From positions 1-21,484 of the forward strand of contig NWUY0300007985.1 in the NCBI GenBank assembly GCA_004151065.3: 21,484 nt of DNA, written 5' to 3'. How positions within the stretch are numbered: position 1 is the stretch's first letter; every line of letters begins with the position of its first letter. Below are positions 9,281 through 18,444 of this stretch, in pieces. The notes under the pieces were generated by a model. That model searched no databases, was not told the origin of the DNA, and saw nothing but the letters and a program-made list of their open reading frames with translations. The DNA comes from Larix sibirica. Its lineage: Eukaryota; Streptophyta; Pinopsida; Pinales; Pinaceae. The translations under genes and the position numbers were made by a program.

Positions 9281-9302
9281 TTAGGGGATTGTTGAAGATC
9301 AA
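9281..9302 (+). other. Copia polypurine tract and start of its 3' LTR
   Basis: The bases taggggat (9282-9289) are followed by TGTTGAAGATCAA from 9290, a common beginning for plant copia LTRs. The position, about 100 bp after the pol stop, fits. I cannot find the end of this LTR, and no other copy is in the window to compare. Confidence 0.55.
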
Positions 9303-9659
9303 CTATTAAACTCATTTAAATTATATTATATATACTCACTAATTCCACAAAATAATTTGATCCATACTATTACTTCCTAATTTTTTATATTAGAAATAAC
9401 AAAATAAAACCTTATTAAAAATAAATATCCTCGTAGCAAGCACCCCGACACTACATCACAACTCCATGAAAACAAGTCTACACAACCTCTCTAAATGTTA
9501 AATGTGAAGTAGTCAAATTATTTACACGCAAAATTCCATAGCCTTTACTTTTTCAAAGAGCATGGGATTTGAATGTCAAACTTTAGCTTCCGTGGTTACC
9601 AAACATGTTTCGGATTTAAGAAAATAAATGGCTACAGATATTATCTATCCATTTCAGTT
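9303..9659. other. AT-rich stretch, nothing recognised
   Basis: This probably starts with copia LTR remains and ends as the upstream region of the exon at 9851. I see no convincing open frame or repeat, and no TATA box at a usual distance. Confidence 0.4.
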
Positions 9660-9850
9660 TCAGTCTGACTGAAGCCTCCGGGTTCTCCGCGCGTTTCGTT
9701 CTTCCGAGTACGCAGTACGTGCGAAGGAGCACGCGTATTTGCATAAAGGAGGTTGGCGAATCCTTTAACATTAGAAGGGAATTCAACTCAGAGGTCCGAG
9801 ATCAAACAACCCAACCGGGGAGGATCATCCGACCACATCAAGGGCGCATA
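9660..9850 (+). promoter_or_regulatory. CpG-rich 5' leader / proximal promoter of the DUF538-like gene
   Basis: From about 9675 the composition changes sharply. CG dinucleotides are frequent (for example tccgcgcgtttcg and gcacgcg), while the flanking transposon DNA has few. Such CpG retention is typical of an unmethylated promoter and 5' UTR. The frame of the exon is open upstream to a GTG at 9719, but there is no ATG before 9851, so 9851 is the natural start. Confidence 0.5.
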
Positions 9851-9937
9851 ATGGATGAATTAATGGCAAAAGCCGGCTCTTTCTGGTTTTCACGCCGTGC
9901 TAACAAGGAGATCTCATCTTTCGGGGACGATGTCAAT
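9851..9937 (+). CDS. First exon of a DUF538 (At5g01610-like) gene, partial
   Basis: The exon encodes 29 residues, starting MDELMAKAGSFWFS and ending GDDVN. It resembles the N-terminus of plant At5g01610-like DUF538 proteins as I remember them: a short Met-acidic start, GSFW, a basic ANKE segment and a GDD. The DUF538 fold itself would be encoded by later exons. The family has a solved structure but no firmly established biochemical role that I can state. AAT is followed at 9938 by GTAAGA, a strong donor in phase 0. The codons show no stop or frameshift, in contrast to everything around. No sequence matching the expected next segment (a Lys-Trp-Leu-Val type helix) is seen downstream, so exon 2 is probably beyond the window. 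A retained fragment of a broken gene is the alternative. Confidence 0.6.
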
Positions 9938-9943
9938 GTAAGA
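9938..9943 (+). other. Splice donor GTAAGA
   Basis: GTAAGA after AAT fits the plant 5' splice-site consensus and cuts the frame in phase 0. The downstream sequence becomes T-rich at once and a stop follows seven codons later, as expected for an intron. Confidence 0.6.
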
Positions 9944-10049
9944 CATGCTTATTTGTAAATTTTGATGTCAGTTGAAGCTCATTATATGTCGAATTGATCT
10001 GTTAAAGATGGCTACAAGGTTAATTGTTTAAATCCATGGAGGGATGGCT

Positions 10050-10507
10050 GCTAGGGTTTTAATTGTATGTATTTTATTTTTTTGGATAATATTGTTTAAT
10101 GATGAGTTTTTTATGTGAATTATATTGTCAATTCGTGCTCATATTTGAAATTGATTTGTTAATGATGGCTGCATAATGAATTGTTCAGATTCAGAGGGAT
10201 TATTGCTAGGGTTTTAAAATTACAACTTTTTTTGTTTGTTTTGTTTTCATTTTTGCATTAACTGACAAGTTCGACAGCTGTATATGCTTCGCGATCATGT
10301 TGTCGAGCTTGTATGTGCATAATTAACGGTCGAAATCCATAAGGGGCCTCATCATTTGAAATTTGTTTGAATGCTAGGGTTTTTGATTCGGCTGTACTTT
10401 CAATTTGAAAATTCTTGTTAGATGATAATGATAATTTGCTGTTTATGATATATGAAATTAATTTGCTATTTCTTGGTACACGATCGGCTGTTGAAAATAT
10501 AGGGTTT
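10050..10507 (+). promoter_or_regulatory. Telo-box cluster in the putative first intron
   Basis: The motif TAGGGTTT (the complement of the plant telo-box AAACCCTA) occurs four times, beginning at about 10052, 10207, 10375 and 10500. The first three lie in loosely repeated blocks at spacings of 155 and 168 bp, each with a GCTAGGGTTTT core. Telo-boxes near the start of plant genes are known binding sites for Telobox/TRB-type factors and are linked to expression in dividing cells and to Polycomb recruitment. Whether they act here is inference. Confidence 0.45.
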
Positions 10508-11572
10508 TGAATTGGGTGGTTTCTTTTTCAAATGTCTCGAGATCATGGTCATTGACTTCTTGCTTACATAGAATTGGATTCTTACCGACATAGTGAATTT
10601 TCGATCGTCATTGTTTTCCCGTTCATGATTTCTCTGATAGCGATCTTGTTGACACGGCATTTTCTAAATCAGATCACCGCCAAGATGGGGGAGATTTGGT
10701 AAAAACCCAGCAGCTTGCCTTTGCCCGCCTGAAGTAAAGGCAGGCCCTATTCATACCGGCATCGAAATTAAACCTCTGGACTAACTTTTCTATGTAATTT
10801 TTCTATTTTGGGGGTTTGTGTGTCAGGAGAGCTGGATAAAATTTTTGGAGGTTTTATAATACAGAAACAATCCCAAGTGACATGAATTTCTAAGTAAAAA
10901 GAAAATGTCAACATGTACCAATAAAGAAAAAAAAATCACTGGAAGGATTTAGAGGTATTTTCTGGAAATATTTTGTCGGTGTTTGCTTTTCTATCAAAGT
11001 CCTCTTTAGACATACACAAATCCTCATTTTGCTAGGATTGTAATTTTGGTTATTTCTCATAAATAGTCATCACTAAGATAGTCAAATGGGTGGATATGCC
11101 AGTTTGATGAAAGATATAGAGCCAAAACCTATATGCTAACTCTTATTGCTTTTGCGGTGAAGGGATCATGTGTGACTGCTCTTTGGTTCTTGGATGTATA
11201 TTGATTTATAATGTAAAACATGTTGTATTTTTTATAAAAACAAAAGAAAGACAGATGGTATTGCATTATGGATTTGAAATCATCCATGTAGCAACAAAGG
11301 ATAGAATGGCCCTAATGGCAAACATTTTTCTTAGGAGATTGCTATGATAGTGCAGTAGGAATGTATTTCTCTTAAATTTAAGGGAATTTGTATGTGGCTT
11401 GCCATGTAAACCAAAATCATGAGGGTATGGGTGTGATAGGATGTTAGAAGGCACACTTTATAAATGGATATGATTTTCGAGAAGTGAAAACCTACGATGA
11501 TTGTGAGAATGGAACCATACATATTTAGGTTTTAGTTGACATTGCAAGAGAGAACCATGCATACTACTGTGT
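10508..11572 (+). other. Putative intron sequence, no gene seen
   Basis: This is AT-rich DNA with no convincing coding frame. A short GC-richer island at about 10660-10800 contains a hairpin with 7-bp arms TGCCTTT (10716-10722) and AAAGGCA (10736-10742). I do not recognise it as an exon, because all three frames carry stops or lack flanking splice signals. The rest looks like ordinary long-intron or intergenic sequence. Confidence 0.4.
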
Positions 11573-11655
11573 AAATGCTATAATTTTCATTGGTAAGAGA
11601 CTTAGGTCTGAAAAAAAATGCTATATTTTCCATCATTAAGAGACTCAGATCTAAA
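11573..11655. repeat. Imperfect 43-bp tandem repeat
   Basis: A block starting aaatgctata at 11573 recurs at 11616 with a few changes, including aagagact(t/c)ag(g/a)tct. It looks like an old local duplication and has no assigned function. Confidence 0.6.
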
Positions 11656-12427
11656 GAGAACGACCAAATTCAAAACACTCATAGATGATTTTGTTCCTCC
11701 TTATTTTACAAAAATATGCTCAATTTGTGCCCATAAATCACATGCATGTGTTGTTAAAGCTATTATGATTAAACAATTTAGAGTAGTTGTTAATTATTAA
11801 AAGTCTATGGGAAAATGTTGGAATGCGCATGATGAATGGCTTGGGGAATTATTAGCATCTTATGAGAATTACGCGAAACAACATGGATGGATATGAGGCA
11901 TAAGCGATAAGAATCAATTGTATTGGAGATGGAGATGGCTTGAGGTAGGAAGATGACCCCAAAGAGTTCAATGATCCGTAGATCTAGTGCGAGTCCCAAA
12001 ACGCCCAACAATGGCGATCCCTTTGTTGTTACCCACTGTCACCTCAGTAACTACCTCTATGCACTTTAGGTTGGCTCTTCTCCAACTCAAGGGGGGGTTC
12101 CCTAGGATAGGATTGCTAGGGTATGGCAATGAAGGATCAAGGTGATTTGAAGAGATAGCTTAACAAAATGGTTTTGTTTTGTAGTATAGAAAAATGAAAA
12201 AGATGATGCAAGGACAAAGAAGACTAGTGCCAACCCAATAGGGCAAATGGAGCAAGAAAGAGTAGCCCAAGAGAGAGCGAGCTCATGAAGGGTTAGGGAA
12301 ATTAGTTCTGCAATCTCATACCATAAATAAGCTCTAACATGCTGAAAAATGAATGTAGGAATTTGCTAGGAGGGCACAAGAATGGTACCACATCAAAACA
12401 TTGCTAACTAGGACGTGACTTATGCAA
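11656..12427. other. Unassigned stretch next to LTR family 2
   Basis: No gene is recognised. On the minus strand, beyond the LTR end at 12428, a weak Met-tRNA primer-site resemblance occurs at 12305-12323 (tggtatgagattgc), about 100 bp from the visible LTR end. If real, the LTR would extend to about 12324 and this stretch would be its internal leader. I see no gag or pol motif in it. Confidence 0.3.
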
Positions 12428-13425
12428 TGAAGTATTAGAAAAGATGAACCTCTAAACGATGATAGAAGCAATTTAATACATTCATGTATAAATTATCAAA
12501 GAATTGGAGGAATTGTTTCTCTCACAAAACCCTTCCAATGAGTTAGATTACCCTTGTAATTGGCCCTAATTAACTAGTTCTAGTTATTCTACAATTCATT
12601 AACAACATTTAGAAATAGGAACAAGGATGCTACACTTTGAATGGAGAAGAAACTCTTACACTTCAAGTTGCACCATGAAAGATATGTCCATTAAGCTCCC
12701 AAATGAGAGGGAACTCTCAATATCCAACCATGACAAAAGCACGAGAGAACCAACCCTTATATGGGTTGCAGTTCTATCTCAATATGAATAAACTAGGCCA
12801 AAACCCTAGATCCAACCTAGGGAGGAATAAACAATGAATTTCCTCTGACAAACCTTTGTCCATGGAATATGCGTGAAGTAAGGTGGTCAAAGACACAAGT
12901 ACAATATCCAAGAGAAAGATAATGCCCAACGAAAGAAGGTGCCTCCAAGAAGCAAGGAACAAATACCAAGCAAGAAACCATCGTCTAGCCTCCAAAGGCT
13001 CACCAAGGGATAGCACTCCATCAAGATATGTCCAAAAGGAAACCAACAAAACCCTAGATCTAGGGTTTTGACCCCCTAGACCTACTCCAAAGCCAACAGA
13101 CCTCTTCAAAACCATGGAAAGTCAGCTCCCAAGTGGACAACCCCATTATCAAGGTGCAATGAATGCTTCTCTAAGTAAATGCCCCATGAGATAAGCATAA
13201 AAGAAGGGGCCAAAAACCCTCCAAAGGGTGGATGCGAGCTCCAAATGGGATCAAACCTCACCCAAACACTACCAAGGCAGGGTGCTCCAATAAACAAGTC
13301 TCCAATAAGTGAATGCTAGCCCCAAAAGGGTGTGCTAAATGTGGAAGAGATCCTCCAAATTTAGAACGATCCTCCAAATATTGAATACAAAATCCCAAAG
13401 TAGAACACTCCATCAAGTATGGTAT
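12428..13425 (-). repeat. Tandem copy 1 of LTR family 2
   Basis: Its left edge (tgaagtattag, 12428-12438) matches the left edge of copy 2 (tgagtattag, 13426-13435). The U5-like part, U3 short motifs such as gatcctccaaat, and the AACCCTAGATCTAGGGTT palindrome are shared. This copy lacks the LTR start found at 14323-14400. Confidence 0.75.
13047..13070. repeat. Perfect 24-bp palindrome of two telo-boxes
   Basis: The two arms CAAAACCCTAGA and TCTAGGGTTTTG meet with no spacer, so a plant telo-box AAACCCTA is present on each strand. Copy 2 of the LTR has the same element near 13945-13965 with a mismatch. It lies upstream of the TATA box on the minus strand, in a U3-like position, and so may be a regulatory site of this LTR. 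Confidence 0.7.
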
Positions 13426-14400
13426 TGAGTATTAGAAAAGAACAACTCTAAATGATTATAAAAGCAATTTAATACATTCATGTATAAATCATCAAAGAAT
13501 TGGAGGTATCATTTCTCTCATAAAACTCTTCCAATGAGTTAGATTACCCTTGTAATTGGCCCTAATTATCTAGTTCTAGTTATTCTACAATTCATTGACA
13601 ACATTTAGAAATAGGAACAAGGATGCCACACTTTGAATGGAGAAGAAACTCTTACACTTAAAGTTGCACCATGAGAGATATGCCCATTAAACTCCCAAAC
13701 TAGAGGGAATTCTCAATATCCAACCATGACAAAATCACGAGAGAACCAACACTTATATAGGTTGTAGTTCTATCTCATCTTACAAGGTGGTTAAAGACAC
13801 AAGTACAATATCCAAGAGAATGATAAGGCCCAAGAAACATGGTGCCTCCAAGAAGCAAGGAACAAATACCAAGTAAGAAACCATCCTCTAGCCTCCAAAG
13901 GCTCACCAAGGGCTAGCACTCCATATGTCCACAAGGCAACCAAGAAAACCCTAAATCTAGGGTTTGACGCTTTAGTCCTACTCCAAAGCCAAAGGACCTC
14001 TTAAAAAACCATGCAAAGTCAGCTCCCAAGTGGAAAGCCTCATTATAAAGGTGCAATGAATGTTCCTACAAGTGGACACCCCATGAGATAAGCATAAAAG
14101 AAGGGGCCAAAAACCCTCCAAAGGGTGGATGCAGCTCCAAATGGGATCAAGCATCACCCAAACAACACCAAGGTGGGGTGCTCCAGTAAGCAAGCCTTCA
14201 ATAAATGAACGCTAGCCCTGAAAGGGTGTGCTAAATATGGAAGAGATCCTCCAAATGTAGAACGATCCTCCAAATATTGAATGCAAAACCCCAAAGTAGA
14301 ACACTCCATCAAGTATGGTATGAAAAGAGTAAAGATCCTCCAAATGGTGATCATCTCCTCAAAACAGGGCAAATGGTTAGGGGTTGACCATGTTATGACA
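13426..14400 (-). repeat. Tandem copy 2 of LTR family 2 (with LTR start)
   Basis: It begins on the minus strand at 14400 with TGTCATAAC, just after a short A-rich tract (14401-14407 read as aaaaaga). It ends at 13426-13427 with CA on the minus strand. It aligns with copy 1 over more than 850 bp. Confidence 0.75.
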
Positions 14401-14405
14401 TCTTT

Positions 14406-15140
14406 TTAAGTTACCAAGATTTTGTTGCAAACAGGTTTGGCGCTCCTCTTCTTATGCTCCTTGAATGCTTGATCCTTGACCATTTGCCAACCAATTTTAC
14501 CTCTTGTTCCATTTTTTCTGAGTAAGGCATATGGCAACATGATTTCAGATTTAGGAAGATCCTTTGTTAGTGGGAAATAATACACAGCAATGAGAGCTTA
14601 AATGTTGGCTGCAATTTGCTTTAGGTTTGCAATTAATGCTGGTATCAAATCTGCTTAGGATCTACATTAGAAATTTTTCAGAACAGTGTGATATAAACCA
14701 GGGATTTCCTAGTGATTAGGTCCTCATCTACAATTGCAACTTCAAATGAGTGACCCTACCTTTCCTCTAGCCTAGTGTTGAGGTAGAAAATGTACTCGGG
14801 TCTCTTATCTTATTAGGTGAAGGGGTTATGACCCACATTGGAAGCGAAATTCCTGGCAGGATCTGAATTAGTGATCTCAAAAACACTAGTAGTATAGAGC
14901 TAGAGATAAGAATACTTTCCACTAGTAAATAGACTCGAGCCGAATCAAATGGACAAAGCCAAATCAATAAACCAGAACTGAGATAGATGAACCAGAGCCA
15001 AGTCTTCTTTTGAGTGGTTGAAAATTCAATAGAGAATTTACCTCAAACAAAAGAGATAGCATGGGGGCAATGAAAAACTCAGGGCATTTACCAGAGACCA
15101 TTTACCACCAAGGACAGATAAGTATGTAGGGACAAAGGAC
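14406..15140 (-). pseudogene. Decayed coding region of unknown family next to LTR family 2
   Basis: I do not recognise this protein. On the minus strand, coherent protein-like sequence extends from about 15140 to a stop at 14406-14408. Segments include PEFFIAPMLSLLFEV, EDLALVHLSQFWFIDLA, FEITNSDPARNFASNVGHN, RPEYIFYLNTRLEER, EVAIVDEDLITRKS and, at the end, LPYALLRKNGTRGKIGWQ followed by a Lys/His-rich tail. Internal stops (mostly TAA, TAG or TGA where Gln, Trp or Arg would fit) and at least two frameshifts break it. The final stop lies six bases before the LTR start at 14400, with an A-rich tract between. It may therefore be the last ORF of the LTR-family-2 element, but no gag, RT or integrase motif is visible. 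A captured host gene fragment is an alternative. Confidence 0.45.
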
Positions 15141-15372
15141 AACTAGACTTATTCTCTAGATTAAGGGTTTTTGTTAAACAAAACATGGAAGGTCGAGTGT
15201 TCATTGAGTCGGCGGAACTGGTGTAGATGCAAACATTTGTGCTGTGATTAGCGATGGTGGAAGCCGGAATGCATGGCGTCGTAATGTCATTTGTAGTGTT
15301 CGAATTCCCCCTCTGGTCTCTCTGTTGACTTGGATTTAAGCCCCCACTTGTCGCGGGGGCCTAGTACCAACC

Positions 15373-15454
15373 AAGTATAAAAATAAGTGGGAATTTTTTT
15401 TTTTTTTTTTTTNAAGTATAAAAATAAGTGGGAATTTTTTTTTTTTTTTTTGCT
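15373..15454. repeat. 41-bp direct repeat with T-tracts and an undetermined base
   Basis: The segment aagtataaaaataagtggg plus a T run occurs at 15373 and again at 15414, separated by a single N at 15413. Two near-identical copies meeting at one N inside a homopolymer suggest a sequencing or assembly join rather than real biology. Confidence 0.75.
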
Positions 15455-15545
15455 CTTTAGCGGCCTATGGGTGACAGGGTTGACTTCGTTTCTGGCTCCT
15501 TGTTGGTTGCTCAGATTTGGGCTGGTGGCTGGAGGGTATCTATGA

Positions 15546-17508
15546 TTGTGCTTATGTGGAGACTCCATGTCGTCTAGACCCAGGAGCTACCCTCTAGGTA
15601 ATCGTAGGGCTCTGTCCTTGTCAGGTTTTTCTATGCTAACTTCGAATATGGGTCGAGATGCTTGCTTGCTTGGGACTTTGAATAGCGCGGTGGTAGGGGA
15701 TCCTCGTCGTTATCGAAGGATGGGGGTTGTATGAAGCTTTCGGAAAAGGTTTGGACTAACCCGACTATTCATGTGAGTATATGTCGGGTGGATGGTGGTT
15801 TTCTATCGAATAATGGGGTCTTGGAAAAAGATTCGAAGGCTTAGAAGGAGGGTAGGGTGGAGGACAGTTTGTAAAGGGGAACATAAAGGCTCATTTTCGG
15901 TTAATTAGGGTTTTGGCCAAGGCTTGTTATGGTATTAAGGTGCGTAAGGTTCGTGAGAAGAAACCTTTGTGTGCTTGGGAGAGATATCACCATGGTTAGA
16001 GTGGCTTCATTTGTGTTTAAGGATTTATTGGGAAGGTTGGAGTATATCAAGCTAAGCTGGGTGGAGCTGGTGGGATGGATGACGATGAAGTGGAAGTCCT
16101 TGATAGGTCATGTACCGAAGGTTATTTCTTTTGTAAATGGCTGGCTAGTTTTCTTTTCCTCATGGAAGATGCACTTCATTGTATTTTGGAGAAATTTTGG
16201 GTTATTCGCAAGGGCTCTTTGGTTTTGAGCCGGTGGCACACAGAGTTTGATCCTTGGAAAGAGAGTAAATCGGCGTCACTTGTGGGTTCTTTTGCCTGGT
16301 TTTCCTGCACACTTGTGGACAAAGGATGTTTTCTTCGTTATCGTGGACTCCTTTGGAAAATGCATTCTGGTGGAAGAGGACACTCTTCTCACTTTGGAGA
16401 TGAAAATGCCCAAGATATTTGTGGAGATGGATCTTTCTAAAGGGCTTCTGGACTATAAGTGGAAATTTGCTGGGCTGGTATTTTTGGCAAAAATTGGATT
16501 ATTGGTGATTCCCTTTTCAGTGCTTTTTATTTCAAGAGAACGACCACTTGCGTGGAGCTTGTCCAAAGAAGAAATGTCGGCTATCGGAGCTCTCGGATTC
16601 GAGTGCGTCATAGGGTGTGGCAGAGGGGGTAGCAGATCCAAACTCTACATATTATTTTCCTTTTCCAGTGGACCAGGACTCGGTTGCTGTATTTATGGGT
16701 AAGCTAGCTAACATGTTACCCCTTTTAATTTTTTTTTCACATAGGAGAAAATTTGTGAATTATTTCAAAATTTTTATGTCACATAGGTTGTCCTTTATCC
16801 ATTGGTTTGACCAGGAACATCTCTTGTTCTTTGCCGTGTGCAGGGGCATTTTATGTTGAGCCTAGTCCGTCCCTCCCCGTGACTTCGCATCTGTCGCTTG
16901 TCCCATTGCGGTGTCTAGATGGGGGTGTTGGGACAAAGAATGTGGGGGATATGTCTTGCTTTCGCCTTCCGGGGAGCTTTCGGGTGTGGGAAGACTGGAC
17001 GAAGATGAGTCTTTTCCTTTAGTGGTTTCAGAGGTTAGGCATGCTGAGTCGACCTTTTTGGAAACTTTCTCCCTCATCCCTTCTAATTTTTCTAATTTAG
17101 TGTTGGGAGGGGGAGCACAATTAGCATTTAACTTTTTTTCCTCGCCTATTCAGGACTCGATAGGGGTTTCTTCTTGATCGCCGACCTTACCCTTTGATGG
17201 TTCTCCTCCTTTTAGGGATGTTCACATCAAAGATCCACTCACTATCTACTCTGGTAAGTCGTCGGGGAAGAATGATGTTGTTCTAATCGGGTCTATTCGG
17301 TGTCAAACTGTCACTCTTAGAAAAAAGAAAGGCATGCAAAATAAATGCGAATGGGTAGGAGGAGAGGAATTGGCAATGCCCTACCTTTGTTCATTAATAC
17401 TGCGGTTTCTTCCTTGACTTCCATAGGTCTGACTCTGGATTTTTGGTCTCCTTCATATGATGAAAATGGGGTTCTTAGAGCACTGGTTACCCCGGAGGAG
17501 GTTCCTTA
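15546..17508 (+). pseudogene. LINE ORF1 remnant (DUF4283 and CCHC) plus linker
   Basis: The DUF4283 region is spread over two frames. One has EGYFFCKWLASFLFLMEDA and WHTEFDPWKE (about 16115-16260). The other has LPGFPAHLWTKDVFF, then VEEDTLLTLEMKMPKIFVEM and DLSKGLL (about 16295-16450). This matches the usual order of a W-x-FDP segment, a LPxxPxxLW segment and an Arg/Val-Glu-Met-Asp-Leu segment. A frame-broken CCHC knuckle follows at about 16517-16572. The remainder to 17508 has open stretches in several frames without a known domain, as expected for the variable ORF1 tail and linker. The protein would bind LINE RNA. The first plausible open segment starts near 15546, but the true start is uncertain. 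Confidence 0.65.
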
Positions 17509-17866
17509 ATGATTCTGTTGTCCTTCAACCTTAGGGGGTTCGGTGGCTCCTCCAAAAGAGCTGCCTTAAAGTGTATTTTGGAAACTGTTAAACCTGATAT
17601 TTTCTTAGTGCAGGAAACTATGACCTCGGGAACCAAAGCTTGTGATCTGTTTCATAAAATTTGCCTGGATTGGGAGTGCTGTGGTTAGATGCCCAGGGGC
17701 ATTCGGGGGGTCTCTTGGCAGCCTGGAACCCGGCCAAGGCTGATCTTAGATCTTTTGCAACCTGGGCAGGTCTGTTGTTGGAAGGTAAATTTAGGGGCCT
17801 GGATGTTCCCATTCGTATCCTAAACGTTTATGACCCTTATAATGACAGGCAGGCTTTTTGGGAATG

Positions 17867-17888
17867 GATCACTCTTTGATCACTCTTT
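17867..17888 (+). repeat. 11-bp tandem duplication in ORF2
   Basis: The unit gatcactcttt occurs twice without a spacer. Because 11 is not a multiple of three, it shifts the endonuclease frame just before the GDLN motif. Confidence 0.85.
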
Positions 17889-18383
17889 GATTGTGGCTGG
17901 AGATTTGAACTGACTTTGTCATCTGCGGAAGTCTGGGGTTCGGGTGCTCCTGTGGACCCTCTGGCAGATTCCTTCAGGACTATTTTTATGGAGGCTAGAC
18001 TTATGATGTAGTCCCTCATGAGATGTCTCCAACCTGGAACAATGGTAGAGTGGGCAAGGCTGGGATAGCCAAGCGGTTGGATAGATTTTTGATGGCGGAG
18101 GAATTATGTAGTTGCATTGGGTGCTTTCGTCTTGGTCTGTGGCCTCGGGGGTGTCGGATCACAGGCCTATTGTTTTGCAGTTGGAATTGGAATCAGCCAA
18201 GACTCATTTCCCTTTCAATTTTAATCATTCACGGCTAAATGATTCAGAGTTTTGTGGGTTTGTGAAAGATAAATGACAATCTTTTACTCAGTTCTGTTAC
18301 CTTTCCCCCATGCATCGTCTGGTCCAGAAGTTTAAATGTCTGAAGATGGAAGTTTCTAAATGGGAAAAGGACAGGAACTTGTC

Positions 18384-18444
18384 CCTCAGAGAGGAACTGA
18401 TTCAAATTGAAGCCCCTCAGAGAGGAACTGATTCAAATTGAAGC
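18384..18444 (+). repeat. 31-bp tandem duplication in ORF2
   Basis: The block starting cctcagagaggaactgattc at 18384 is repeated at 18415 and almost perfectly conserved, so the event is recent relative to other decay. It shifts the frame in the linker between endonuclease and RT. Confidence 0.85.

Larger units (their letters stand above)
12428..14400 (-). mobile_element. LTR family 2, minus strand, with a tandem duplication of about 1 kb
   Basis: On the minus strand the LTR begins TGTCATAACATGG at 14400. It contains TATA boxes (13751-13760 and 12755-12762), each followed by a conserved segment with GGTTCTCTCG. Two long copies lie head to tail: 13426-14400 and 12428-13425, offset by about 997 bp. 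The first lacks sequence present in the second (a deletion of roughly 75-100 bp near 13776). The second lacks the first 77 bp or so of the LTR. This pattern fits duplication of an internal segment of one LTR better than two adjacent insertions. Confidence 0.65.

Noticed and set aside
9719-9850. Upstream in-frame extension of the DUF538-like exon
   Set aside because: It opens at GTG, not ATG, and family N-termini as I recall them start close to MDEL; the extension is treated as 5' UTR.
12305-12323. Possible Met-tRNA primer site on the minus strand
   Set aside because: The match to TGGTATCAGAGC is weak and it is about 100 bp from the visible LTR edge without a clear CA end, so it is not listed as a feature.
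12774-13297. Several open frames of 60-113 residues on both strands
   Set aside because: All fall inside LTR family 2 U3/R sequence and recur with breaks in the tandem copy; no protein signal.
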